This document shows, in pieces, positions 1 through 11,086 of a stretch of 64,000 nucleotides of DNA (position 1 is its first letter; every line of letters starts with the position of its first letter). The notes beneath the pieces were generated by a model that saw nothing but the letters and a program-made list of their open reading frames with translations, was not told the origin of the DNA and ran no database searches. The translations under genes were made by a program, and so were the position numbers. The stretch is taken from NCBI GenBank assembly GCA_943737045.1, contig CALSFV010000666.1, positions 62,001-126,000 of the forward strand, given 5' to 3'. The stretch comes from Parapristionchus giblindavisi (Eukaryota > Nematoda > Chromadorea > Rhabditida > Diplogasteridae).

Positions 1-452
1 GAAATAGTTATAGCGTTCCATTCATAATAAAAAATATTAATGCTTTACGGATAAGTAAAATCCGTCTGTGTTAGTAGCCGCCACCGCCGTGTAGCAGTAG
101 ACAATACTCTCATTATCAGCAAACAATGTAAAACGATACATAATAATAATTATACATAATTATAATAAAATTATAAAACTGAATCATTTTAGCCGTAATC
201 GTGCCAACTCTACCAGAAAACGCAGAATGTGTGCCGCTGCAAGAGGACACTGCAGTGTGCAATGATGCCGGCGCCCAATGTGATTTCTCTCAACTGAAAT
301 ACTACAAGGATGAGAATAGCGGCGATTGGTATGCGACCTGCAAATCCGGAACTATTGTAGAAAATCAGAAAGTAAGTCGTTCTTCTTCATCCACGAAATT
401 TGTCATAAAAGGGTCGAAACAAATTACCACTAAATTCCTAATAGGAACATCC

Positions 453-558
453 GGAGATGCTTTGATATTCCCCGCTCTCGCAATGCTCTCTCGCTTTCCT
501 TGTCTGCGAGAGAGTGTGACCCGAGTGGAGAGTAAAATTGTCTCAGGGTGTGCTTTTA
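453..558. mobile_element. ~120-bp fold-back MITE ('GCACACCCC' family), intronic
   Basis: Consensus ends are TTTAAAGGCACACCCC with internal CTCTCCGCTCTGGC and a GAGAGAGTG core. This copy lies in the intron after exon 193-371 and is mirrored at 13891-13996. A half copy is at 3170-3242, ending 15 bp before the last exon's acceptor, and is mirrored at 11207-11279. Confidence 0.75.
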
Positions 559-1243
559 AAGATTATTTTGCTAAGTTCTTAGCGAATTTCAGTTAAGTAT
601 ATGTAGTTATTCTCTCCAAGAAGGTCCACTTTGTTGATTTTGAACTTGATCTTGCAGTTTACACCCGGGTCGATTGGGCAGCTCAGGTGCCTTGGCGGTG
701 ACTGGTCTGGACAAGTATCTCATGTTAATTGTCGAACCGACGGTAAGCAAACATTGTATTTTTTTAAATGTTATTGAAAAAATGGTATTTTAGTGTTGTG
801 CTTGGTTATTATTATTATTGAAAAAAAATCTTGTTTGCGCACGTGTGATTGAATCAATATTTTTGTTAACCACTTACACACAGTTACAGAGAAAGAACAT
901 GCTGAAAAAGAAACTATGTAGCTTTTTGGAATATTTTAAAAATATAATTTTTAGAAGCAGCGCTCGACGATATTCTCGATGGCGCAGGAGATCTGACTGA
1001 TGCAACGGTTGAGTGTGCATGGTCGCTCTGTACTATCTCTTGCCCGAATGGTGTCGCATATAACGATGAAAATGTGAGCATTTTTGTATTTATCGGCCAT
1101 GGTTTAAACTCTGTTCCTCTTGCCTGTTGAGAAGTGCAAAAATTTGAGTACGTCTAGAAAATATGTGTTCTAATTAACAGCTTTTGGGGTGTAAATTGGA
1201 AAAAGGTGAAAAACAATTTGATGTGTTCACTAGAACACATTAA

Positions 1244-3020
1244 GACATCGGCTCAGTGAGATTCCAGGAAGTGCCGGACATCGACCTCACCGATTTGGCC
1301 CAAAATTTTTTTATGGATACCCCCATGGGTCCCCATCACAAAATGGGTATTCATTTGGGCGGGTTCCTTGAAACACAGATGTGACGGGTTTTCGAATTTT
1401 GAAAACTCGATTTTCACCGAAAAAAAATGGAGCGACCTAGGACCAATGTTAGTGTCGATTAATTATAAGTATAAATAGACAACAAAAACTGGCTATACGA
1501 CGGTCCGGAGATCCGATCGCAAACTGATTTTTTTGCCTTCTCAAAACATTCAAAAATTAATTAAAATTTCAAAACAAAAAAGTGCAGTCCAATTTTTGCC
1601 TTATCTTATAGAGCAAAAAATTCCGCGTCGAATAAGGGAAAAAAATCAAAAATCGAAGGACCCGTCTTTTGAGATAAATGGACCTGACGTTGACCCGAAA
1701 ATATTATTGCTTTCAAACCCCCTCATGTTTGTACTCATATTGAAGAGCTCGTCGAGTAGAACAACTTTTATGTTGAACGTTTTGTCTGAAACTCATTTAC
1801 AAGAGAAATACATGAATTATGATTTATTGGATCGAAATCATTTCGATCGCTTGTATCTTGAGAACAAACGACTTTCATAGAATACGACCAACATGAGAAA
1901 TGACGTACTCGACGAGTACTTTAAAATGAGCATATACATGGCAAGGATCCGACAACTTTTTTTCCAAGACCATTTTCGAGTCCTTATTTTTCAGTATACT
2001 AAAATTTTTTTCGTGAAACAACAAACTAAATATGGATTTTTGAGTTCTACAATATTGGCGGAAGCATTTTGTGCACAAAAAATATTTACTATTGTTATTG
2101 TTTATTGTTTTACTCAAACTTGTTTGAAAAACGGTGTGAATTAATTAAACTCATGTATTTCTCTTGTGCATGCGTTTCAAACAAAATGCTCAACATAAAA
2201 GTTGTTATACTCGACGAGCTCTTCAATTTGAGTACAAACACGAGGGGGTTTGAAAACAAAAATATTTTCTGGACAACTTCAGGTTCATTTATCTCAAAAG
2301 ACGGGTCCTTCGATTTTTCATTTTTTCCCCTTATTCGACGCGGAATTTTTTGCTCTATAAGATGAGGTAAAAATTGGACTGCACTTTTTCGTTTTAAAAA
2401 TATTTTATTTTCGTTTTACTCAAAATTAGCATGAAAACGTGTGAAACTCTCTTGTACATGAGTTTCAGAAAAAACGTTCAACATGAAAGTTGTTCTACTC
2501 GACGAGCTCTTCAATATGAGTACAAAAATGAGGGGGTTTGAAAGCAATAATATTTCCGGGTCAACGTCAGGTCCATTTATCTCAAAAGACGGGTCCTTCG
2601 ATTTTTGATTTTTTTCCCTTATTCGACGCGGAATTTTTTGCTCTATAAGATAAGGCAAAAATTGGACTGCACTTTTTTGTTTTGAAATTTTAATTAATTT
2701 TTGAATGTTTTGAGAAGGCAAAAAAATCAGTTTGCGATCGGATCTCCGGACCGTCGTATAGCCAGTTTTTGTTGTCTATTTATACTTATAATTAATCGAC
2801 ACTGACATTGGTCCTAGGTCGCTCCATTTTTTTTCGGTGAAAATCGAGTTTTCAAAATTCGAAAACCCGTCACATCTGTGTTTCAAGGAACCCGCACAAA
2901 TGAATACCCATTTTGTGATGGGGACCCATGGGGGTATCCATAAAAAAATTTTGGGCCAAATCGGTGAGGTCGATGTCCGGGGTCACTGGCACAACCCTCG
3001 AATCTTACTGAGCCGGTGTC
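1244..3020. mobile_element. 1,777-bp fold-back element with TTAA target duplication (left arm)
   Basis: The ends are GACATCGGCTCAG and CTGAGCCGGTGTC, flanked by TTAA at 1240-1243 and 3021-3024. The two halves are inverted copies (1533-1880 against 2416-2721), so open frames starting PSQNIQKLIK occur on both strands. An empty site exists: 35090-35200 carries the same flanking sequence with a single TTAA and no insert. No transposase is visible. TTAA duplication is the hallmark of piggyBac-type insertion, so this is probably a non-autonomous member. It lies in the last intron of the gene fragment. Confidence 0.88.
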
Positions 3021-3493
3021 TTAAAAGGCTGTATAGATTTTTACACGTTTTTTTTTCTGATTGTAGGAAGAGATAGATTAGGGAATAAGAATAATTGAAT
3101 AGAGTAGTCAGCATAGAAATATTCTAACAACTTTTAATTTTTTTCAGAATATGTTGTTATCAAAGGCTGATTTAGTCAATGTTAAAAGTGCTTCTGTGTT
3201 TTGTAAAATTAGAGTAAAATTAGCTTGGGGTGTGCCTTTAACAAGTGCACATTTCAGGGAGCGCAACAACAGACGGCGTTCGTACGTATTGACGCTGGAG
3301 TGATCACCTTTACCGCTAACGGGGCATTTATCGATGACGCCGGTTCCGTCCACTGCGCCTAAGCGTCATGACTATGTTTGAAGTGGCAAATCCATGAGAC
3401 ACTGTGCAAAAAACCTAATATACGTTCATTTCAGCAATAATAATAATAATATTTCACATATTGTATATTTTTATGTGTATTTTCGTCTAAGGC

Positions 3494-3499
3494 AATAAA
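3494..3499 (+). terminator. Polyadenylation signal AATAAA, left-arm copy
   Basis: AATAAA on the plus strand about 130 bases after the stop at 3362; mirror of 10950-10955. Confidence 0.55.
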
Positions 3500-3784
3500 G
3501 AAATAATCATTTTTTAAATGATTGCGAACAATTTCGAATTATTTGTAGTTTGTATGAAGGGAATGCGAAGGAAACCGCATGATGTCCTATTTAGAAGGGT
3601 TACAGTTGTTTCATTGTTATGAGATATTATAAAATAAAATTTAAAAAAAAAACTAAACCCGAACATTACAAATTCTCCTTTCAAAATACTCTGACACCGC
3701 CAACTTTCCCGCATGACATTGTATTTTCGCGTTTTGTCATCATTTCCTGTGTTTTTCAGCAAAAAATAAAAATATACGTTATTG

Positions 3785-3995
3785 ACCGTATAAAATACAC
3801 TTGTTTGTTTGGTACGAGAACTGCCAGTCACAGCCACAATGTGTTTCTATGTTTAGAGATGGAATCCAAACGAGATAGTAGGTAGATCAGAGAGAGCGAG
3901 GAAGGAAGGGAGGAAAACGTGGAGAGTTAATCGATAGTTCTTTCTCTGTTTAGCAGCAGTAGCAAGGAAATTATGCAAGTACATTTTATACGGAC
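3785..3995. mobile_element. ~210-bp fold-back MITE, 'CCGTATAAAAT' family (left arm)
   Basis: The ends are ACCGTATAAAATACACTTG and CAAGTACATTTTATACGG, with a purine/pyrimidine-rich middle (GAAGGAAGGGAGG). Related copies are at 18505-18695, 27517-27650 (partial), 37656-37929, 39965-40235 and 43255-43480. Mirror copy at 10454-10664. Confidence 0.7.
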
Positions 3996-4101
3996 AATAC
4001 AAAAACATTCGGAAAATAACACTTCACAGGTCTTATGTGCTGTGGCTTTCACTTTTTCTATGTATTTACATTTACATTACATTTAATCAACTTTATCAGC
4101 T

Positions 4102-4205
4102 TTAAGAGGCCGGATCTGAGAAAAGTGACTACCCCCCGGACATTGCGCGAGGATTTTCGATATGGGCCCCCATACTCATAGGGCATGGAGGGTCTTTGAC
4201 CTTGT
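4102..4205. repeat. Solo end of the 'GAGGCCGGATCTGAG' element
   Basis: TTAA at 4102-4105 is followed by GAGGCCGGATCTGAGAAAA and about 100 bp that match the terminus of the element starting at 4697. The rest is absent. Mirror at 10244-10347. The stretch 4206-4692 (mirror 9757-10243) holds an AT-rich segment, palindromic CCGGTAAATTTTACGG motifs at 4397-4490 and no recognised gene. Confidence 0.65.
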
Positions 4206-5472
4206 GTAGAAGTCGTAGCAAAAAATGTTTTCATTTCGTTTGTTGTATTAATATATTTGATAAGTGTTATTTATTGAGAGAGTAACTGTCTGTTGAGACA
4301 TAAAATCGCATTGGGATACGGACAATTTCGCAAGATATCGAACATAATTTTACAAAAAATAACGCAAAATATCTAGTGTAAATTTCGGTAATTACCGGTG
4401 AGAAACCGTAAAATTTACCGGTCGGTAAATTTTACGGTCAGGGACCGGTAAAACCGGTAAAAAATCGGTAACGGAAAATTTTACCGCCCAACCCTGGTGG
4501 AGAGGCTCTCGAGATTGCGTCATAATCGGTGGACGCTGAATGTGCTCAATTGGACCCCCAGTTGCAAGGTCGCCCAGTCAAGAGATTGAGGGATGATTTC
4601 GTGAAGTCAGCTGGACCACAATTATTGCATGTGGCGAGGTACAATCGTTCGGAATGGAGAAACCTCATGGCAACCCAGCTACGAAACACCCATTAAGAGG
4701 CCGGATCTGAGAAAATTTACCATTTTGCCCCCTCCCCGGACATTGCGCGAGGATTTTCGATAGGGGGCCCCGATACTCATAGGGCCTGGAGGGTCTTTGA
4801 CCTTGTTTACAAAAATGATGACGTCACCGCCTGTATTGCTCAATGCGGCGCAAAAGCGCCGGGTTCGTCAAAATTTCGAAAATTCGTAATTTCTCAACCG
4901 AATGAGCTAGAACCAAAATTCTTTTTGCAGTATGTTAGGCATGCCCAGAGTGCACCACAGCACCATTGGGATTGAAATTTGCCCAACTCTGACATCGACT
5001 TTTGAATGAGACTTTCACATTTTGCGATTTCTTTGTATCTGAGATTTAGTTCCGAGCATAATTTTCTTTATGGGGTGGTACCTCACTGCTATAGACATTA
5101 TCGGATTCCGGCTCAATCTGAACGAAAAAGTGCGTTGAATGATCATCGCTCGGTTCCAGGTCGGCTTTTCCCGGCACTTTCCACTGACTCTCTAACGTAA
5201 TCTAGCCAAATGTAGATCATATTGTATTATTGAGACATCTAACGAATATTTATCACCATCGGAGTTGAATCCGCGACAATGATTTTTTCGAACCATGACC
5301 CGGGGTTCGTGGTCTAGAATTCATTCATGACCATGAACCCCTAGTCATGGTTCGAAATGGACCGAAAAAGTCAGGATGGAGAATCTTCAAGTACTGTGCA
5401 CCAATATGAAGAACACTTCCCCAGCACTATATTTAAACACAACATACAATATTCGGCTCTGTTCTACTTTAC

Positions 5473-5883
5473 GGGTCCCATGGAAGTTTACCGGTCCGAT
5501 GGAAGTTCACCGGCCCCAAGAAATTTTAACGGTCCCAAGAAATTTTAACGGTCCCAAGAAATTTTAACGGTCCCAAGAAATTGTAACGGTCCCAAGAAAT
5601 TTTAACGGTCCCAAGAAATTTTAACGGTCCCAAGAAATTTTAACGGTCCCAAGAAATTTTAACGGTCCCAAAAAATTTTAACGGTCCCAAGAAATTTTAA
5701 CGGTCCCAAGAAATTTTAACGGTCCCAAGAAATTTTAACGGTCCCAAAAAATTTTAACGGTACCAAGAAATTTTAACGGTCCCAAGAAATTTTAACGGTC
5801 CCAAGAAATTTTAACGGTCCCAAGAAATTTTAACGGTCCCATGAAAGTTTACCGGTCCCATGAAAGTTTACCGGTCCCATGAA
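5473..5883. repeat. 19-bp minisatellite (left arm)
   Basis: About 21 tandem units of 19 bp with consensus GGTCCCAAGAAATTTTAAC. Edge units read GGTCCCATGAAAGTTTACC. Three inverted units reappear at 6186-6245, so the array sits on the fold-back axis of its host element. Mirror array at 8566-8976. Confidence 0.92.
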
Positions 5884-7117
5884 TCGGAAATAATTAGTTT
5901 TTTTTTCTGCATACTATTTTTTCAATGATAGTAACAACTCAATTACTCATTAGAGTTTATCGTGCAACAAAGGAGATAACGGTTAATTGATAGAGAGAGG
6001 TGGGGTGCTATATCTACTTCTGAACAACACATTGCATCTTCAATCTCTCGGTTACATGACACATGCTGATATGGCGTATAAACGTACTCATTCATCCTAT
6101 TACTGGCACAGCGTAGTGAATGAAGTTATGAAAATCTTATAGCGCTTACTTTTCCTGAATTTTCTACTCGTATGTTAACGGTCAACTTTCATGGGACCCG
6201 TAAACTTTCTTGGGACCGGTAAACTTCCATGGGACCCGTAAAGTAGAACAGAGCCCAATATTCTGACAAACGCGGAACCGAGTGCAGCGATGTCAATGGC
6301 TCATCTGGCTTATTTTCATTTCTGCTCATTTTTTTGGAGTATCTCGTTTTATTTTTTCCCTTTTTTTTTGTTATTGGTCCCAACTCTTTATTCCTGTTGT
6401 ATGCATAGTCCCCCTGTTCTTATCTTACAGATCAGAATTGCTCGGCATTCCCCCCATTGATCCTATGTAGATGACAAATGATACTTAGAATATACACCAA
6501 TACAGTAGTACAGTATTATCTATATAGGAACTGAAACCAGCATAGTACAGGTATCGCAAGCTAATGTTTTTTCTTTTATAGATTCTTTGTTAAAAAAACC
6601 AGTTCTCGATTCCACCACTGATGGAATACGGTACTTTCTGATATAATATATCACTGGGCTTCTATAGCATACATTGGCGCATAGTACTTGAAGATTCTCC
6701 ATCCTGACTTTTTCGGTCCATTTCGAACCATGACTCGGGGTTCATGGTCATGAATGAATTCTAGACCACGAACCCCGGGTCATGGTTCGAAAAAATCATT
6801 GTCGCGGATTCAACTCCGATGGTGATAAATATTCGTTAGATGTCTCAATAATACAATATGATCTACATTTGGCTAGATTACGTTAGAGAGTCAGTGGAAA
6901 GTGCCGGGAAAAGCCGACCTGGAACCGAGCGATGATCATTCAAGGCACTTTTTCGTTCAGATTGAGCCGGAATCCGATAATGTTTATAGCAGTGAGGTAC
7001 CACCCCATAAAGAAAATTATGCTCGGAACTAAATCTCAGATACAAAGAAATCGCAAGATGTGAAAGTCTCATTCAAAAAGTCGATGTCAGAGTTGGGCAA
7101 ATTTCAATCCCAATGGT

Positions 7118-7331
7118 GGGGGCCCCCTATCGAAAATCCCCATACTCATAGGGCCTGGAGGGTCTTTGACCTTGTTTACAAAAATGATGACGTCACCACC
7201 TGTATTGCTCAATGCGGCGCAAAAGCGCCGGGTTCGTCGAAAATCTCGAAAATTCGTAATTTCTCAACCGAATGAGCTAGAACCAAAATTCTTTTTGCAG
7301 TATGTTAGGCATGCCCAGAGTGCACCACAGC
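7118..7331. other. Palindrome spacer (asymmetric centre)
   Basis: These 214 bp separate the arms. Most of the segment (about 7139-7331) matches 4773-4975 in direct orientation, that is, the outer part of a fold-back element's terminal repeat. The first ~20 bases match the reverse complement of 4748-4770. The centre therefore looks like a terminal repeat that turned back on itself and then lost about 190 bp on one side, leaving an asymmetric loop. Confidence 0.8.
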
Positions 7332-8565
7332 ACCATTGGGATTGAAATTTGCCCAACTCTGACATCGACTTTTTGAATGAGACTTTCACATCTTGCGATT
7401 TCTTTGTATCTGAGATTTAGTTCCGAGCATAATTTTCTTTATGGGGTGGTACCTCACTGCTATAAACATTATCGGATTCCGGCTCAATCTGAACGAAAAA
7501 GTGCCTTGAATGATCATCGCTCGGTTCCAGGTCGGCTTTTCCCGGCACTTTCCACTGACTCTCTAACGTAATCTAGCCAAATGTAGATCATATTGTATTA
7601 TTGAGACATCTAACGAATATTTATCACCATCGCAGTTGAATCCGCGACAATGATTTTTTCGAACCATGACCCGGGGTTCGTGGTCTAGAATTCATTCATG
7701 ACCATGAACCCCGAGTCATGGTTCGAAATGGACCGAAAAAGTCAGGATGGAGAATCTTCAAGTACTATGCGCCAATGTATGCTATAGAAGCCCAGTGATA
7801 TATTATATCAGAAAGTACCGTATTCCATCAGTGGTGGAATCGAGAACTGGTTTTTTTAACAAAGAATCTATAAAAGAAAAAAACATTAGCTTGCGATACC
7901 TGTACTATGCTGGTTTCAGTTCCTATATAGATAATACTGTACTACTGTATTGGTGTATATTCTAAGTATCATTTGTCATCTACATAGGATCAATGGGGGG
8001 AATGCCGAGCAATTCTGATCTGTAAGATAAGAACAGGGGGACTATGCATACAACAGGAATAAAGAGTTGGGACCAATAACAAAAAAAAGGGAAAAAATAA
8101 AACGAGATACTCCAAAAAAATGAGCAGAAATGAAAATAAGCCAGATGAGCCATTGACATCGCTGCACTCGGTTCCGCGTTTGTCAGAATATTGGGCTCTG
8201 TTCTACTTTACGGGTCCCATGGAAGTTTACCGGTCCCAAGAAAGTTTACGGGTCCCATGAAAGTTGACCGTTAACATACGAGTAGAAAATTCAGGAAAAG
8301 TAAGCGCTATAAGATTTTCATAACTTCATTCACTACGCTGTGCCAGTAATAGGATGAATGAGTACGTTTATACGCCATATCAGCATGTGTCATGTAACCG
8401 AGAGATTGAAGATGCAATGTGTTGTTCAGAAGTAGATATAGCACCCCACCTCTCTCTATCAATTAACCGTTATCTCCTTTGTTGCACGATAAACTCTAAT
8501 GAGTAATTGAGTTGTTACTATCATTGAAAAAATAGTATGCAGAAAAAAAAACTAATTATTTCCGA

Positions 8566-8976
8566 TTCATGGGACCGGTAAACTTTCATGGGACCGGTAA
8601 ACTTTCATGGGACCGTTAAAATTTCTTGGGACCGTTAAAATTTCTTGGGACCGTTAAAATTTCTTGGGACCGTTAAAATTTCTTGGTACCGTTAAAATTT
8701 TTTGGGACCGTTAAAATTTCTTGGGACCGTTAAAATTTCTTGGGACCGTTAAAATTTCTTGGGACCGTTAAAATTTTTTGGGACCGTTAAAATTTCTTGG
8801 GACCGTTAAAATTTCTTGGGACCGTTAAAATTTCTTGGGACCGTTAAAATTTCTTGGGACCGTTACAATTTCTTGGGACCGTTAAAATTTCTTGGGACCG
8901 TTAAAATTTCTTGGGACCGTTAAAATTTCTTGGGGCCGGTGAACTTCCATCGGACCGGTAAACTTCCATGGGACCC
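8566..8976. repeat. 19-bp minisatellite (right arm)
   Basis: Mirror of 5473-5883, about 21 units. The unit variants are in the same order as in the left arm, as expected if the arms are one recent duplication. Confidence 0.92.
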
Positions 8977-10453
8977 GTAAAGTAGAACAGAGCCGAATAT
9001 TGTATGTTGTGTTTAAATATAGTGCTGGGGAAGTGTTCTTCATATTGGTGCACAGTACTTGAAGATTCTCCATCCTGACTTTTTCGGTCCATTTCGAACC
9101 ATGACTAGGGGTTCATGGTCATGAATGAATTCTAGACCACGAACCCCGGGTCATGGTTCGAAAAAATCATTGTCGCGGATTCAACTCCGATGGTGATAAA
9201 TATTCGTTAGATGTCTCAATAATACAATATGATCTACATTTGGCTAGATTACGTTAGAGAGTCAGTGGAAAGTGCCGGGAAAAGCCGACCTGGAACCGAG
9301 CGATGATCATTCAACGCACTTTTTCGTTCAGATTGAGCCGGAATCCGATAATGTCTATAGCAGTGAGGTACCACCCCATAAAGAAAATTATGCTCGGAAC
9401 TAAATCTCAGATACAAAGAAATCGCAAAATGTGAAAGTCTCATTCAAAAGTCGATGTCAGAGTTGGGCAAATTTCAATCCCAATGGTGCTGTGGTGCACT
9501 CTGGGCATGCCTAACATACTGCAAAAAGAATTTTGGTTCTAGCTCATTCGGTTGAGAAATTACGAATTTTCGAAATTTTGACGAACCCGGCGCTTTTGCG
9601 CCGCATTGAGCAATACAGGCGGTGACGTCATCATTTTTGTAAACAAGGTCAAAGACCCTCCAGGCCCTATGAGTATCGGGGCCCCCTATCGAAAATCCTC
9701 GCGCAATGTCCGGGGAGGGGGCAAAATGGTAAATTTTCTCAGATCCGGCCTCTTAATGGGTGTTTCGTAGCTGGGTTGCCATGAGGTTTCTCCATTCCGA
9801 ACGATTGTACCTCGCCACATGCAATAATTGTGGTCCAGCTGACTTCACGAAATCATCCCTCAATCTCTTGACTGGGCGACCTTGCAACTGGGGGTCCAAT
9901 TGAGCACATTCAGCGTCCACCGATTATGACGCAATCTCGAGAGCCTCTCCACCAGGGTTGGGCGGTAAAATTTTCCGTTACCGATTTTTTACCGGTTTTA
10001 CCGGTCCCTGACCGTAAAATTTACCGACCGGTAAATTTTACGGTTTCTCACCGGTAATTACCGAAATTTACACTAGATATTTTGCGTTATTTTTTGTAAA
10101 ATTATGTTCGATATCTTGCGAAATTGTCCGTATCCCAATGCGATTTTATGTCTCAACAGACAGTTACTCTCTCAATAAATAACACTTATCAAATATATTA
10201 ATACAACAAACGAAATGAAAACATTTTTTGCTACGACTTCTACACAAGGTCAAAGACCCTCCATGCCCTATGAGTATGGGGGCCCATATCGAAAATCCTC
10301 GCGCAATGTCCGGGGGGTAGTCACTTTTCTCAGATCCGGCCTCTTAAAGCTGATAAAGTTGATTAAATGTAATGTAAATGTAAATACATAGAAAAAGTGA
10401 AAGCCACAGCACATAAGACCTGTGAAGTGTTATTTTCCGAATGTTTTTGTATT

Positions 10454-10664
10454 GTCCGTATAAAATGTACTTGCATAATTTCCTTGCTACTGCTGCTAAA
10501 CAGAGAAAGAACTATCGATTAACTCTCCACGTTTTCCTCCCTTCCTTCCTCGCTCTCTCTGATCTACCTACTATCTCGTTTGGATTCCATCTCTAAACAT
10601 AGAAACACATTGTGGCTGTGACTGGCAGTTCTCGTACCAAACAAACAAGTGTATTTTATACGGT
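10454..10664. mobile_element. ~210-bp fold-back MITE, 'CCGTATAAAAT' family (right arm)
   Basis: Mirror image of 3785-3995. It lies downstream of the 22-exon gene's polyadenylation signal. Confidence 0.7.
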
Positions 10665-10949
10665 CAATAACGTATATTTTTATTTTTTGCTGAAAAACAC
10701 AGGAAATGATGACAAAACGCGAAAATACAATGTCATGCGGGAAAGTTGGCGGTGTCAGAGTATTTTGAAAGGAGAATTTGTAATGTTCGGGTTTAGTTTT
10801 TTTAAAAAATTTTATTTTATAATATCTCATAACAATGAAACAACTGTAACCCTTCTAAATAGGACATCATGCGGTTTCCTTCGCATTCCCTTCATACAAA
10901 CTACAAATAATTCGAAATTGTTCGCAATCATTTAAAAAATGATTATTTC

Positions 10950-10955
10950 TTTATT
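10950..10955 (-). terminator. Polyadenylation signal AATAAA of the 22-exon gene
   Basis: AATAAA on the minus strand, about 130 bases past the TAA stop at 11087-11089. The mirror copy for the left-arm fragment is at 3494-3499. Confidence 0.6.
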
Positions 10956-11086
10956 GCCTTAGACGAAAATACACATAAAAATATACAATATGTGAAATAT
11001 TATTATTATTATTGCTGAAATGAACGTATATTAGGTTTTTTGCACAGTGTCTCATGGATTTGCCACTTCAAACATAGTCATGACGC

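Larger units (their letters stand above)
193..3362 (+). pseudogene. 3' fragment (last four exons) of the cysteine-rich secreted protein gene, left-arm copy
   Basis: Exons are 193-371, 658-742, 955-1073 and 3258-3362. All splice sites and the reading frame are intact, and the encoded residues are identical to exons 19-22 of the complete minus-strand gene at 11087-22107. The stop codon TAA is at 3360-3362 and an AATAAA signal at 3494-3499. The exon that should precede 193 would mirror 14849-14957. That position falls outside the palindrome arm, so no signal peptide or upstream modules exist on this side within the window. It is a truncated tail-to-tail copy, probably not a functional gene, but it is not degraded, so the duplication is recent or artefactual. 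A fold-back element sits in its last intron. Confidence 0.8.
4697..7331. mobile_element. Fold-back element spanning to the palindrome centre
   Basis: It starts after TTAA at 4693-4696 with GAGGCCGGATCTGAGAAAA. Its left terminal repeat (4697-5480) recurs inverted at about 6240-7117 (for example 5006-5200 against 6878-7072). The inner part holds the 19-bp minisatellite. The right terminus is incomplete because the palindrome centre interrupts it. The mirror element occupies 7118-9752. Weak open frames here such as 5006-5200 are repeat sequence, not genes. Confidence 0.75.
7118..9752. mobile_element. Mirror fold-back element on the right side of the palindrome centre
   Basis: Inverted image of the element at 4697-7331. 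Its outer end (TTAA at 9753-9756) is the mirror of the left-arm end. With the left copy it makes four alternating terminal-repeat blocks around the centre. Confidence 0.7.

Noticed and set aside
1533..2721. Open frames PSQNIQKLIKISKQ... on both strands
   Set aside because: They lie on the inverted arms of the 1,777-bp fold-back element and read through both arms; no domain or codon bias supports coding.
5006..9443. Several 60-70-codon frames (RLSHFAISLY..., DRKSQDGESS...)
   Set aside because: They are repeated terminal-repeat and minisatellite sequence of fold-back elements.
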